Shown: positions 24,220 through 33,981 of the stretch, in pieces | Position numbering within the stretch: the first letter of the stretch is position 1 | How the letters are laid out: each line of letters opens with the position of its first letter | Source: CAXSEF01 sp964236535 | Lineage (GTDB): Bacteria > Pseudomonadota > Alphaproteobacteria > Acetobacterales > Acetobacteraceae | NCBI GenBank assembly: GCA_964236535.1 | Contig: CAXSEF010000008.1 | Location: 10,592 to 74,591, forward strand | Direction of reading: 5' to 3' | Length of the DNA stretch: 64,000 nucleotides | Notes under the pieces: generated by a model | Told to the model about the DNA's origin: nothing | Database searches by the model: none | Seen by the model: only the letters and a program-made list of their open reading frames with translations | Program-made: the position numbers and the translations under genes

Positions 24220-26967
24220 ATGATCGCATCAGCTCATGATATCGACCTCCCGATCGTAGGCATGAGCTGCGCCACCTGCGCCGGCAGGGTCGAACGCAGC
24301 CTGGCCCGGCAACGTGGCGTGGTCTCGGTGTCGGTCAATTTCGCGACGGAACAGGGCCGGGTGCGGGTCGGGAGCGACGGAGCCGGGCTTGAAGCGTTGG
24401 TCGCCGCCGTGGCCGCGGCCGGCTACGAGGTGCCCACCAGGGTTCTCGACCTGGCCGTCTCCGGCATGAGCTGCGCCTCCTGCGTCGCACGCGTGGAGCG
24501 GGCCTTGCAAACGGTACCCGGTGTCGTCACCGCGGCGGCCAACCTGGCAACCGAGCGCGTGCGCGCCGTCGTGCTGGTCGCCACCCGGCCGGAGGCGCTC
24601 GGTTCGGCGTTGCGGAGCGCGGGCTACGACGTGGTCCCGACGGCTGAATCAGTCCCGGCGACGCAACAGGATGGCGCCCCGCTCCTGCCTGCGGACCAAA
24701 CCGGCACCGCGGCGGGGCGTGATCCCGGCCAGCGAGGCCGCCGAGCATCCGATGTACTCACCTGGCTTGCCGCCCGCCGGGAAGGTCTGCGCGTGATCCT
24801 GGCGCTGCTGCTTTCTACGCCGCTGCTGCTGGGGATGGTCGCGCACGCGTCGGGCGGCCGCTGGATGGTGCCGGGCTGGGGGCAGTTCCTGCTCACGCTG
24901 CCGGTTCAGGTCTGGCTGGGCGCCCGCCTGCACCGCGGCGCCTGGCGAGCGCTGCGCGCCGGCGTCGGGTCGATGGACCTGCTGGTCTCGCTGGGCAGCT
25001 TCGCGGCCTTCCTGCTGAGCTGCTGGACTCTGGTGCGCGGCGCCAGCATGTCCGCCGCGCCTGTCGCCCGAACGGGGGCGGGCGCCAGCGGCATCGCCGG
25101 CCACGGTCTCGCGGCGACAGCGGCTGCCGGCCACATGTTCGGCTCGTCCGGGGGAGCGCTGTATTTCGAGAGTTCTGCGCTGATCATCACCTTCGTGCTG
25201 CTCGGCAAGTGGCTTGAGCGGCATGCCCGGCGGCAGAGCGCGTCGGCGCTCCGGGCGCTTGCGGATCTGCGCCCGAACGTGGTGCGTATGCTGCGCGACG
25301 ACCGCGAGACCGAGATGCCTCTCGAAGCGGTGCGGATCGGCGACCGCATCGCGGTATGGCCCGGCGAGCGGATCGCGGTGGATGGCCAAGTCACCGATGG
25401 CGCCGGCGCGGTCGACGAAAGCATGATCACCGGAGAAAGCCTGCCGGTCGACAAGTGTGCCGGCGATGCGGTGACCGGCGGCACGCTGAACCATGACGGC
25501 CGGCTGATCGTGCAGGTGAGCGCCACGGGTGTCGACACCGTCCTCAGCCGGATCATCCGCACGGTGGAGACGGCGCAGGCGACCAAGCCACGGGTGCAGG
25601 GCCTGGTGGACCGTGTGAGCGCGATCTTCGTTCCGGTGATCGTGGCTTTGGCGGCGCTGACGTTCGCTGGGTGGATGGTCTGCGGCGCCGATGTCGGAAC
25701 CGCGATGCTGAACGCGGTCGCGGTCCTGGTGATCGCCTGCCCCTGTGCCCTCGGGCTGGCGGCGCCGGTCGCGATGGTCGTGGGCACCGGAGTTGCGGCG
25801 CGGTTCGGCATCCTCATCGCCGATGCCGAGACGGTGTCACGAGCCCCCGCGATCCGGGTGGTGGCGTTCGACAAGACCGGGACCCTGACCACGGGTCGAC
25901 CGGTCATCGAGGCCCTCTCGCCCGCCCAGGGCGTCGATGCGGCCGAGCTCCTGCGGGTCGCATACAGTCTCAGCACCGCGAGCGCGCATCCGGTGGCCGC
26001 TGCGATCCGGATCCGGGCCGAGGCCGACGGCTTGGCGCTGCTGCCAACTCGCGACCTGCGTGTCCTGGCCGGGCGCGGGGTCGCAGGGGTCCTGGCGGGT
26101 CGACGTCATGTGCTGGGCAGCCGGCGCCTGCTGCACGAGCACGGCGTGTCGCCAGCGCCCCTCGAGGAACAGGCGGGCGTTCTGGAGCAGCAAGGCTGCA
26201 CGGTGTCATGGATCGCGGAACTGGACACCGAACCCACGATCCCGGCCGCTCCCGAGCCGATCGCCGCGATGCCCACGGGCAGCCGGACGCCAGCCCGGCC
26301 GGGAACCGGCGACGCAGGGATCGTGCTGGCCGAGCGAGTCGACTCCCAGACCGGCCATCGCGCTGCCGGACCCGGCCTCGGCGATCGTCAGGCGCACCAG
26401 GGCCGCCTGCTCGGTCTGGTCGGACTTGCCGACACTGTGCGGCCCGGAAGCAGTCGGGCGGTCGCCCGGCTCCACGCGCGGGGGATCAGGACCGTGATGC
26501 TGACCGGCGACAACGACGGCGCCGGAAGGAAAGTGGCCATGTCCCTGGGCATCCGGCAGGTTCAGGCCGCCCTGCTGCCGGAAGGCAAGGCTGCGGCTCT
26601 CGCTGTGCTGCGCGCGAGCGGTGCGGTCGCGATGGTGGGCGACGGGATCAACGACGCTCCGGCCCTGGCGGCGGCCGATCTCGGGATCGCGATGGGCAAC
26701 GGCAGCGACGTCGCGCTGCACAGCGCCGGGATCGCACTGATGCGTGCGGATCCTTCACTGGTTGTCGATGCGCTCGATATCGCGAGCCGGACCCAACGCA
26801 AGGTCCACCAGGGCCTGGTCTGGGCGCTTGCCTACAACCTGGTCGGCCTGCCGCTCGCCGCATCCGGCGAACTCAGCCCGGCGATTGCCGGCGCTGCGAT
26901 GGCCCTCAGCAGCCTGGGCGTCGTGAGCAATGCATTGTTGCTCAAATTCTGGCGCCCGAGCGCCTGA
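24220..26967 (+). CDS. copA: Copper-exporting P-type ATPase
   Basis: CopA pumps Cu(I) out of the cytoplasm. The 915-residue protein has two N-terminal metal-binding HMA domains (GMSCATCAGRVE near residue 14 and GMSCASCVARVE near 83), eight membrane helices, the TGES actuator motif, the CPC transport site in VIACPCALGLAAP, the phosphorylation site DKTGTLT, and MLTGDN and GDGINDAPAL hinges. An unusual low-complexity stretch of about 55 residues (26236-26405, Pro/Gly/Arg-rich) sits between the ATP-binding domain and the return to the P domain (LLGLVGLADTVR). The linker between the second HMA and the first helix is also long. The ATG at 24220 (MIASAHDIDLPIVG) has gaggg upstream and gives the normal start. 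No CueR gene or clear copper operator was found beside it. Confidence 0.94.
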   Translation: MIASAHDIDLPIVGMSCATCAGRVERSLARQRGVVSVSVNFATEQGRVRVGSDGAGLEALVAAVAAAGYEVPTRVLDLAVSGMSCASCVARVERALQTVPGVVTAAANLATERVRAVVLVATRPEALGSALRSAGYDVVPTAESVPATQQDGAPLLPADQTGTAAGRDPGQRGRRASDVLTWLAARREGLRVILALLLSTPLLLGMVAHASGGRWMVPGWGQFLLTLPVQVWLGARLHRGAWRALRAGVGSMDLLVSLGSFAAFLLSCWTLVRGASMSAAPVARTGAGASGIAGHGLAATAAAGHMFGSSGGALYFESSALIITFVLLGKWLERHARRQSASALRALADLRPNVVRMLRDDRETEMPLEAVRIGDRIAVWPGERIAVDGQVTDGAGAVDESMITGESLPVDKCAGDAVTGGTLNHDGRLIVQVSATGVDTVLSRIIRTVETAQATKPRVQGLVDRVSAIFVPVIVALAALTFAGWMVCGADVGTAMLNAVAVLVIACPCALGLAAPVAMVVGTGVAARFGILIADAETVSRAPAIRVVAFDKTGTLTTGRPVIEALSPAQGVDAAELLRVAYSLSTASAHPVAAAIRIRAEADGLALLPTRDLRVLAGRGVAGVLAGRRHVLGSRRLLHEHGVSPAPLEEQAGVLEQQGCTVSWIAELDTEPTIPAAPEPIAAMPTGSRTPARPGTGDAGIVLAERVDSQTGHRAAGPGLGDRQAHQGRLLGLVGLADTVRPGSSRAVARLHARGIRTVMLTGDNDGAGRKVAMSLGIRQVQAALLPEGKAAALAVLRASGAVAMVGDGINDAPALAAADLGIAMGNGSDVALHSAGIALMRADPSLVVDALDIASRTQRKVHQGLVWALAYNLVGLPLAASGELSPAIAGAAMALSSLGVVSNALLLKFWRPSA

Positions 26968-26978
26968 CCGACGCGGCT

Positions 26979-27226
26979 GAGACCGATGGGCCTTGAGCGT
27001 GACCGCCCAGGCAGGCAAGGCCGGAGGCTCTGCCTCTGGGCTCCGCCAAAGGCCTAGCATTTGGAATCCCTATGTTTAACGAAGGTTTTCCAAAGGCTTT
27101 GGGCCTTTGGCCGGTCTGGGCGCAGCTGGCGCTAGTTTCGACGGCCCGTTCGAGCTGCTGGGATGCGGGCGGAGGAAGAGCCGGCGTTGCTTCGCCTGCA
27201 GGTCAATGCTGAGGGCTGCTGGTATA
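26979..27226 (+). repeat. Intergenic hairpin repeat, long form
   Basis: This copy occupies the 377-bp gap between the convergent copA and FKBP genes. It shows the full 5' end seen in other copies (accgatgggccttgagcgtg), then the ccggaggc/gcctctgg hairpin, a diverged second hairpin, ccaaaggctttgggcctttgg as the third, and the long-form module in altered form. It ends near gcctgcaggtcaatgctgag. The remaining bases to 27344 contain no gene that I can support. Confidence 0.82.
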
Positions 27227-27344
27227 AGGCCGAATGTGCTCCCGATCAGGACCGCATGGCCGCGTCCCAGGAGCTTCCGAGGCAAAGAGTCGCTGTGATG
27301 CCACGACCCGGAATGCTGGGTCGGCGCTGCGGCGACCCGACAGG

Positions 27345-27716
27345 TCACTGGATGCCCAGAAGTTCCACATCGAAGATCAACGTCGCATTCGGAGGGATCA
27401 CCCCGCCGGCACCTTGTGCGCCATAGCCGTGCTCCGGCGGAAGCACCAGGCGGCGCTTGCCGCCAATCTTCATGGTCGCAACACCGAGGTCCCAGCCGGA
27501 AATCACTTGGCCGGCGCCAAGCGTGAAAGTGAAGGGCTGCTTCCGGTCACGCGAGCTGTCGAACTTCCGTCCGGGCTGCCCCTTGTCGTCCAGCCACCCT
27601 GTATAGTGCACCGTCACCGACTGTCGCGCCGCAGGCTGTTCACCGGAACCGACGACTTCATCCGTGTAGCGGATCCCGTTCGGCAGGATGGTCTCGCTCG
27701 ATTCGAATTCAGGCAT
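27345..27716 (-). CDS. FKBP-type peptidyl-prolyl cis-trans isomerase
   Basis: This 123-residue single-domain FKBP catalyses proline isomerisation in folding proteins. The active-site pattern is intact: VTVHYTGWL, GRKFDSSRDR, FTFTLGAGQVISGWDLGVA, and PPEHGYGAQGAGGVIPPNA with LIFDVELLGI at the end. There is no signal peptide when it starts at the ATG at 27716 (MPEFESSE), so it is probably cytoplasmic. The frame is open for 51 further codons upstream, but that text overlaps a repeat copy and is not coding. It is downstream of the MYG1 gene on the same strand. Confidence 0.94.
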   Translation of the reverse strand: MPEFESSETILPNGIRYTDEVVGSGEQPAARQSVTVHYTGWLDDKGQPGRKFDSSRDRKQPFTFTLGAGQVISGWDLGVATMKIGGKRRLVLPPEHGYGAQGAGGVIPPNATLIFDVELLGIQ

Positions 27717-27778
27717 CTGAGGCGCTCCGTTCCGGATTGCAGTCCATGCAGCAGATGATGCACCTCGCGAAGAGCCGT

Positions 27779-27900
27779 CAAACCCCGTCCTTAAGCAAAT
27801 GGCTCCAGAGGCTCGGCCTTCGGCGAGGTCCAGAGCCGGAGCCTCTGGCCTTGCTTGCTGACCGGTCACGCTCGAGGCCGGTTGATATCAGGCCAGTGCG
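27779..27900 (-). repeat. Intergenic hairpin repeat, partial, reversed
   Basis: A shortened reversed copy between the MYG1 and FKBP genes, which are read in tandem. It keeps ccgtccttaagcaaatgg, an altered second hairpin (gctcggccttcggcgaggt), the ccggagcctctgg part of the first, gccttgcttgc, and the conserved outer end gaccggtcacgctcgaggc. The third hairpin and outer right part are lost. It overlaps the end of the MYG1 gene by a few bases. Confidence 0.75.
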
Positions 27901-28817
27901 AGGGCGCGGCGAGCAAGCTCCAGAGCCCCTTCGCGTGAACGTGCGCCACCGACGAAGCGACGTACGTGGACGAACACCGCATCGGGCACCCCCGAGACCT
28001 CGGCCAGCGCGCTACCCTGAAGTCCCGCCCAGGTCTTCGGCAGCGGCAGCCGCTGTTCGAACGAGCCAGGCTCGGGCGGCATGGTGTCCACCATCCAGTT
28101 CCCGTTCGATACCGGATATACGGCGTACAGGACGGGCAGCGTGTGGGCGAACACCGCGCCTTTCCAAGGCATGCCCCGGTCAAGTTCCAGGATGCGCGGA
28201 TCCTGGGACGCACCATGTGCTGCGACAATCCGGGTTTCGGCGTCGAAGCGCCCGCGCAGTGCGGTGACCCGGCGACGCAGAATCCCGTCGATCAGGTCGG
28301 CCGCCACGAGGAAGGCAGTGTCCGTCGCCGCATCGGTCTGCTGGGCATCCCAGCCAGGGTTGCAGTCCGCCACCAGCGTCGACAGGCCAAGACTGGTGTC
28401 GCGCGTCGTGCCAACCCCGTTGTCGTTCTCGTCGATGCGACGGATGACCGAATGGTCGATCTCCGCCGCGATCGCGGACGCCAGCGCAGCTTGCTCCGGC
28501 GGCAGGAGAGCCTGGACTGCGTGCTCGCCATGCACCTGCCAGATCAGTCCGGCTGCGCTGTACGGCGTCCCGTCCGCCCGGGTCGGCGCGCCGAGTTGAT
28601 GATGGTCGAAGCGTCCGCAGGCCGGGTCGTGCACGCTGCCGACATCCCAGACCAGACCAGCACGCTCGATCAGCTTCGGATCGCGGGTACGAACCAGCTG
28701 GTGGTCCACGCCAGTGGCGTTCAGGCCCAGTGCAAATCTGAGGACGACGTAGGCGAACACCTCGTCGCAGTGGAACTTGCCGCTATGGGTCACCAGCAGG
28801 GGGAGGTCGTTGGACAT
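27888..28817 (-). CDS. MYG1 family (UPF0160) DHH-like metal-dependent hydrolase
   Basis: The 309-residue product belongs to the MYG1 family, which is related to DHH phosphoesterases; eukaryotic MYG1 is reported as a 3'-5' RNA exonuclease, while bacterial roles are unclear. Metal-binding text is present: LLVTHSGKFHCDEVFAYVVL at the N-terminus, LVWDVGSVHD, the DHH-like RFDHHQLG, and IAAEIDHSVIRRIDENDNG. The C-terminus (GLQGSALAEVSGVPDAVFVH) is also typical. Full length and no signal peptide. The FKBP gene follows on the same strand after a repeat copy, with no obvious functional link. Confidence 0.9.
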   Translation of the reverse strand: MSNDLPLLVTHSGKFHCDEVFAYVVLRFALGLNATGVDHQLVRTRDPKLIERAGLVWDVGSVHDPACGRFDHHQLGAPTRADGTPYSAAGLIWQVHGEHAVQALLPPEQAALASAIAAEIDHSVIRRIDENDNGVGTTRDTSLGLSTLVADCNPGWDAQQTDAATDTAFLVAADLIDGILRRRVTALRGRFDAETRIVAAHGASQDPRILELDRGMPWKGAVFAHTLPVLYAVYPVSNGNWMVDTMPPEPGSFEQRLPLPKTWAGLQGSALAEVSGVPDAVFVHVRRFVGGARSREGALELARRALALA

Positions 28818-29018
28818 CGCAGATCTCTCAGAGGCGAGCGGCCGTGTCGCCGCCTTTCGATCCCGACGGAGCTACACGGTTCCGCGTGTCGTGTCTGCGC
28901 CCGGAGTTTGCGGCGACGCGAAGTCACGGTTCTGCCACGCGACGCGAGCGGTCCGGTGGTGTCATGCAGCCGCGCCAGAGGCACATATCAAGCGGGTCGA
29001 TCCGGGCTGCAGTCCCGC

Positions 29019-30263
29019 TCAAGGGCCCGCGCCGGAATCACGCCCTGCCTGCTCCGGCAGCGTGGCCGAGACGCGCAGATCGCTGGCTGGTCTGCCCGTG
29101 CCCGGGAGCATTGTCAGGTGGACGGCGAGGCTCACCAGCGCCATGACAAAGCCGAGGGCTGTCACTGCCCCCCATCCATGGCCGTGCCAGGCGTATCCGC
29201 CCGCTGCGGAACCGATCGCGCCGCCGCCAAACAGGCCGGCCACGAACACCGTGTTCATCCGCCCCCGCGTCGCCGCATCGAGCCCCAGCACGACGGTCTG
29301 GTTGGCGATCATCGAAAGCTGCACCCCCGCATCAAGCACGATGACCCCGACAGCCGTTCCGACCAGGGTCGGGAATTCCCGCAGGATCGCGAATGCGGCG
29401 AGTACCAGGGCGATGCCGACCCGCACCACTCCGGCCGGGCCGTGACGGTCCGCCACTCGGCCGGCAATCGGGGCACAGGCAACCCCGGCCAGGCCCACGA
29501 TCCCGAACAGGCCAGCGGCCTCGCTCCCGAGGCCGAAGCGCGGCGTCTGCAGAAACAGCGCCAGTGTTGACCAGAACACGCTGAAGCCCCCGAACAGCCC
29601 GGCTTGCACCAGCGTCGAGCGCCGCAACTCAGGATTGTGGCGCAGCAAGCCGACGAGCGAACCAAGCAGCCGGCCGTAGGGTACGTTCTGCTTCGCAGGG
29701 ACGCGGGGCAGGGCCAGGCGCAGCATCACCCCCATGGCAAGCGCGATCGCGGCACCGACCCAGAACATCGCACGCCAGCCGAAATGCTCGGCGACGATGC
29801 CGCTGAGGGTGCGCGCGAGCAGGATACCGGTCAGCAGCCCGCTCATGACGATGCCGACGGTACGACCGCGCGCCTCCGGGGCCGCGAGTTCGGCGGCGAG
29901 CGGCAGTATCTGCTGGGCGATGGTGCCGGTGACCCCGACCGCCACCGAGGCGGCAATCAGCGGCAGCAATCCATGCAGCGTGGCTGCCGCGACCAGGGCT
30001 GCCACCAGCCCGGCACTCTGCAGAGCGATGAGCCCGCGGCGTTCGGTGCAGTCGCCAAGGGGAACAAGCAGGATCAGGCCGAGCGCGTAACCGAGCTGGG
30101 TGGCGGTCGGGATCTGGCTGGCCCCGGCGCCAAGGTCCGCGACCATCAGGCCGACCATAGGTTGATTGTAGTAGATGTTGGCGACCGACAGCCCGGCTGA
30201 CAGTGCCAGGATCAGCAGCATCGGGCGGGTGAGCGTGGAGCCGGGTGGCGAAAGCTTGGACAT
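29019..30263 (-). CDS. MFS transporter (drug/metabolite exporter type)
   Basis: The 414-residue protein has twelve hydrophobic segments in two halves. N-terminal family text includes SVANIYYNQPMVGLMVADLG and the loop LVPLGDCTERRG (motif A region, DRxGRR-like); the second half has GRVADRHGPAGVVRVG. This subgroup (YnfM/YgaY-like, NIYYNQP) is annotated as exporters of unknown range. The ATG at 30263 gives the usual start. It is divergent from prkA, with a 320-bp shared upstream region. The 200 bp between its stop codon and the MYG1 start carry nothing recognisable. Confidence 0.9.
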   Translation of the reverse strand: MSKLSPPGSTLTRPMLLILALSAGLSVANIYYNQPMVGLMVADLGAGASQIPTATQLGYALGLILLVPLGDCTERRGLIALQSAGLVAALVAAATLHGLLPLIAASVAVGVTGTIAQQILPLAAELAAPEARGRTVGIVMSGLLTGILLARTLSGIVAEHFGWRAMFWVGAAIALAMGVMLRLALPRVPAKQNVPYGRLLGSLVGLLRHNPELRRSTLVQAGLFGGFSVFWSTLALFLQTPRFGLGSEAAGLFGIVGLAGVACAPIAGRVADRHGPAGVVRVGIALVLAAFAILREFPTLVGTAVGVIVLDAGVQLSMIANQTVVLGLDAATRGRMNTVFVAGLFGGGAIGSAAGGYAWHGHGWGAVTALGFVMALVSLAVHLTMLPGTGRPASDLRVSATLPEQAGRDSGAGP

Positions 30264-30583
30264 GGGTGACCGGAGTTGAGGAAAGCGCTGAGTGGCGGGA
30301 CTTGGCAACCAGGGCAAGCTGGTCGCAGAGGTCTTGCCCACCGCACCTGCGGCGTGGTCTCGTCTGCCGACATCGGTCGCCTTCTGCCGACCCGGTCCAA
30401 ATCCATGACTTGCATGGCAATTGCGTGAGCGTTCGGGTCGGGGTCACGCTAGGGTCGGATCGGGCTGCGGGCCGCCATCGGTTGCGAGGTCCCTAAGACT
30501 GCTTAATTGCCTGAATGCTCGCGTGGATATGCTGCTGGACGAACGGGGACCTCGTGTTCGCCTCGGCTTCCTTGGAGAGTTTC
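30264..30583. promoter_or_regulatory. Shared upstream region of the MFS gene and the prkA operon
   Basis: This 320-bp divergent intergenic region has no gene. In Escherichia coli the prkA-yeaH pair is transcribed from stress promoters (sigma-54 and sigma-S), so I looked for a GG-N10-GC sigma-54 element and found none that fits the spacing. A weak sigma-70-like pair, ttgcga (30482-30487) and taattg (30504-30509) with a 16-bp spacer, lies about 75 bp upstream of prkA. The prkA ribosome site is ttggagag at 30572-30579. The promoter call is tentative. Confidence 0.3.
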
Positions 30584-32533
30584 ATGATGCTTGAGACAGA
30601 CGCCGTGTTCTCTCTTCATGCCGCCTTGCGCGACCAGCGTCGCGAGGTGGAAATGAGCCTTGCCGAATACCTTGCCGGCTGTCGGGATGATCCTGGCTTC
30701 TACGCCGGCCCGGCAAAGCGGATGCTCAAGGCGATCGGCGAAGCCGAACTCGTGGATACCTCGCGAGATCCGAGGCTCGGCCGTCTGTTCCTCAACCGGA
30801 CCGTGCGGATGTATCCGGCGTTTGCCGAGTTCCACGGCATGGAAGAGACGATCGAGCGCATCGTCGGATTCTTCCGCCACGCTGGCCAGGGCCTGGAGGA
30901 GCGTAAGCAGGTGCTCTACCTGCTTGGGCCGGTGGGCGGCGGCAAATCCTCGCTGGGCGAGCGCCTCAAGGCGCTGATGGAACACGAGCCGATCTACGTG
31001 CTCAAGGCCGGCAACACCCTGAGTCCGGTATTCGAAAGCCCGCTCGGACTGTTCGACCCGGACACCATGGCGGATGCCCTGGGGGAGCAATACGGCATTC
31101 CGCGCCGCGTTCTCACCGGGATCGCGAGCCCCTGGGCGCTGAAGCGCCTTGAGGAGTGGGATGGCGATATCGAGCGCTTCAGCGTCGTCAAGCTCTACCC
31201 GTCGCGCCGCAAGCAGGTGGCAATCGCCAAGACCGAGCCGGGCGACGACAACAACCAGGACATCTCGGCGCTGGTCGGCAAGGTCGATATCCGCAAGCTG
31301 GAGATGTACAGCCAGAACGACCCGGACTCGTACGGCTTCTCGGGCGGACTGAACCGCGCCAACCAGGGCATCCTCGAGTTCGTCGAGATGTTCAAGGCGC
31401 CGATCAAGATGCTGCATCCTCTGCTGACCGCGACGCAGGAGGGCAACTACCTGGGCACCGAGAACATCGGCGCCATCCCGTTCCAGGGCATCCTGCTGGC
31501 CCATTCCAACGAGGCCGAATGGCAGTCCTTCCGCAACAACCGCACCAACGAGGCCTTCCTCGACCGCGTCTCCGTCGTGAAGGTGCCATACTGCCTGCGG
31601 GTCACCGAGGAGAGCCGGATCTACCACAAGCTGATCAGCGGGTCCGCGCTGGCCGAGGCGCCCTGCGCCCCGCACACCCTGGAGATGCTGGCGCGCTTCG
31701 CCGTACTGTCCCGGCTCAAGCCGCACGCCAACTCGCGTCCGTTCGCCAAGATGCGGGTCTATGACGGCGAGAACATCCGCGAGACCGACCCCAAGGTCCG
31801 CACCATGCAAGAGTACCGCGATACCGCAGGGGTCGACGAAGGCATGGATGGCATCTCAACGCGCTTCGCTTACAAGGTGCTGTCGGCAACCTTCAACCAC
31901 TCGTCGAACGAGGTGGCGGCCGACCCGGTGCACCTGATGTACGTGCTGGAGCAGGCAATCCGGCGCGAGCAGTTCCCGGTCGAGACCGAGGCGGGCTATC
32001 TGGCGACGATCAAGTCCGAGCTGGCATCGCGCTATGCCGAGTTCATCGGCAACGAGATCCAGAAGGCCTACCTCGAAAGCTACGGCGACTACGGCCAGAA
32101 CCTGTTCGATCGCTACCTCGACTACGCCGACGCCTGGATCGAAGACCAGGACTTCAAGGACCCGGACACCGGCCAGATGCTGAACCGGGAGTTGCTGAAC
32201 GCCGAACTGACCAAGATCGAGAAGCCGGCCGGCATCGCCAATCCCAAGGATTTCCGCAACGAGGTCGTGAAGTTCGCGTTGCGCAACCGTGCGGCCAACG
32301 GCGGCCGCAACCCGTCCTGGACGTCCTACGAGAAGATCCGCGACGTGATCGAGAAGCGGATGTTCTCCCAGGTCGAGGACCTGCTGCCGGTGATCTCGTT
32401 CGGTTCCAAGAAGGACGGCGACACCGAGAAGAAGCATACCGACTTCGTCGAGCGCATGGTCTCGCGCGGCTACACCGAGCGCCAGGTGCGCCGGCTGGTC
32501 GAGTGGTACATGCGGGTCAAGCAGTCGGCCTGA
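30584..32533 (+). CDS. prkA: PrkA family serine protein kinase
   Basis: PrkA (YeaG) is a cytoplasmic AAA+-like Ser/Thr kinase linked to stationary phase and nutrient starvation. The 649-residue product has the N-terminal AAA core with a Walker A-like GPVGGGKSSLGERLK near residue 120 and the family text YLGTENIGAIPFQGILLAHSN. The C-terminal kinase domain follows (FKDPDTGQMLNRELLNAE; RNPSWTSYEKIRDVIEKRMF). Length is normal. Two adjacent ATGs (30584, 30587) follow the ggag ribosome site. The next genes are yeaH and spoVR, the usual partners, so the three probably act together in one stress-response pathway. Confidence 0.95.
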   Translation: MMLETDAVFSLHAALRDQRREVEMSLAEYLAGCRDDPGFYAGPAKRMLKAIGEAELVDTSRDPRLGRLFLNRTVRMYPAFAEFHGMEETIERIVGFFRHAGQGLEERKQVLYLLGPVGGGKSSLGERLKALMEHEPIYVLKAGNTLSPVFESPLGLFDPDTMADALGEQYGIPRRVLTGIASPWALKRLEEWDGDIERFSVVKLYPSRRKQVAIAKTEPGDDNNQDISALVGKVDIRKLEMYSQNDPDSYGFSGGLNRANQGILEFVEMFKAPIKMLHPLLTATQEGNYLGTENIGAIPFQGILLAHSNEAEWQSFRNNRTNEAFLDRVSVVKVPYCLRVTEESRIYHKLISGSALAEAPCAPHTLEMLARFAVLSRLKPHANSRPFAKMRVYDGENIRETDPKVRTMQEYRDTAGVDEGMDGISTRFAYKVLSATFNHSSNEVAADPVHLMYVLEQAIRREQFPVETEAGYLATIKSELASRYAEFIGNEIQKAYLESYGDYGQNLFDRYLDYADAWIEDQDFKDPDTGQMLNRELLNAELTKIEKPAGIANPKDFRNEVVKFALRNRAANGGRNPSWTSYEKIRDVIEKRMFSQVEDLLPVISFGSKKDGDTEKKHTDFVERMVSRGYTERQVRRLVEWYMRVKQSA

Positions 32534-32544
32534 GCGCGCGCACC

Positions 32545-33837
32545 TTGGATATCATTGACAGGCGCTCCAACCCGCACGGCAAGAACCTGGAGAACCGCCA
32601 GCGGGTTCTCGCCCGTGCCCGCGGCGCCATCGCCAGGGCGGCCAGGGCGGCAATCGACAACGGCACGTTGCGCGAGGCGGGACACGGCAAGGACGGCGGC
32701 GGCGAGACCGTCACCATCCCTGCCGACGTCCTGCACGAGCCGTCCTTCCACACCGTGTTCACCGGCGGCGAGCGGCAGATCGTGCTGTCCGGCAACAAGG
32801 AGTTCTCCACCGGTGACCGGCTTGCCAAGCCGAAGGGCGGCGCAGGCGGCGGCCAGGGCAGCGGGGACGGCGGCGGCGACGCCCAGGATGGCTTCCGGTT
32901 CGTCCTCACGCGCGACGAGTTCCTCGACCTGTTCTTCGAGGACCTCGAGCTTCCTGACCTGCTGAAAAGCCAGGTCGTCGCGACCGACACCGCATCGCCG
33001 TCGCGCGCCGGCATCGCGGTGGATGGAACACCCTCGCAGATCGACATGTCGCGAACCATGCGGCAGTCGATGGCGCGGCGGATCGGCCTGCGCCGTCCCA
33101 AGCCGCCGGAGGTGCGCGCGCTGGAGGAGGAGGTCGCGGCGCTGGAGGCCACCGGCACCGACGCCGGCCGCCTGCAGCTTCTGCGTGGCGAACTGGAGCT
33201 CGCGCTGCGCAAGCTGGCACGCGTTCCCTGGGTCGACCCGATCGACATGCGCTACCGTCGCTTCACGCCGACCCCGAAACCGTCGGCACGCGCGGTGATG
33301 TTCTGCCTGATGGACGTCTCCGGCTCCATGTCGGAAAGCATGAAGGACCTCGCCAAGCGGTTCTTCCTGCTGCTGCACGTTTTCCTGGAGCGTCGCTACA
33401 AACGCGTCGATCTCGTGTTCATCCGGCACACCGAGGTCGCGGAGGAGGTCAACGAGGAGATGTTCTTCACCGACCCGCGCACCGGCGGCACGGTTGTCTC
33501 CACGGCCCTGATCGAGTTCACCCGTATCCAGCGCGAACGCTACCCCTCGGCCTCGTGGAACATCTATGCCGCACAGGCCTCCGATGGCGACAACTCCGGC
33601 AGCGACACGGCCCGGGCCGTCGCGATGCTCGAGACCGACGTGCTTCCTGTGGTCCAGCACTTCGCCTACATCGAGGTCTCGATGTCCGCAGCCATGATCC
33701 GCGGCGATACGGACCTGTGGCGCGGCTATGCGCCGCTGGCCCAGCGTGCACCGAAGCTCGCGATGCGCCGGGTCGCCGAGCGGCGCGACATCTTCCCCGT
33801 GTTCCGCGACTTGTTCGGCCGCAAGGCCCTGGTCTGA
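32545..33837 (+). CDS. yeaH: YeaH/YhbH family protein (DUF444, VWA-like)
   Basis: This family is encoded next to prkA and is needed with it in starvation responses; its biochemical role is unknown. The 430-residue protein begins with the family start DIIDRRSNPHGKNLENRQR and has a von Willebrand A-like fold with a MIDAS-type motif in FCLMDVSGSMSESMKDLA, a Gly-rich loop near residues 95-115, and a C-terminus ending FPVFRDLFGRKALV. The start is uncertain. TTG at 32545 fits the family N-terminus, whereas a GTG at 32503 would overlap the prkA end by 31 nt. Neither has a strong ribosome site, so coupling to prkA translation is likely. Confidence 0.9.
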   Translation: MDIIDRRSNPHGKNLENRQRVLARARGAIARAARAAIDNGTLREAGHGKDGGGETVTIPADVLHEPSFHTVFTGGERQIVLSGNKEFSTGDRLAKPKGGAGGGQGSGDGGGDAQDGFRFVLTRDEFLDLFFEDLELPDLLKSQVVATDTASPSRAGIAVDGTPSQIDMSRTMRQSMARRIGLRRPKPPEVRALEEEVAALEATGTDAGRLQLLRGELELALRKLARVPWVDPIDMRYRRFTPTPKPSARAVMFCLMDVSGSMSESMKDLAKRFFLLLHVFLERRYKRVDLVFIRHTEVAEEVNEEMFFTDPRTGGTVVSTALIEFTRIQRERYPSASWNIYAAQASDGDNSGSDTARAVAMLETDVLPVVQHFAYIEVSMSAAMIRGDTDLWRGYAPLAQRAPKLAMRRVAERRDIFPVFRDLFGRKALV

Positions 33838-33981
33838 GACCGATGGGCAGGCACACCCGCGACGGGCAGCGGCAAGGCGTCCATCCAGACGCGTCCACGC
33901 CTGACGCGTGAGAGCGACAGTCCGCAACCCGTCGCATAATGCCGCTGGCCGCGTCCGCATCCTGCCCGACGGAGACCGACA

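Noticed and set aside
30264..30583. Sigma-54 promoter for prkA
   Set aside because: GG and GC pairs near 30300-30330 and 30410-30425 do not have the required 10-bp spacing.
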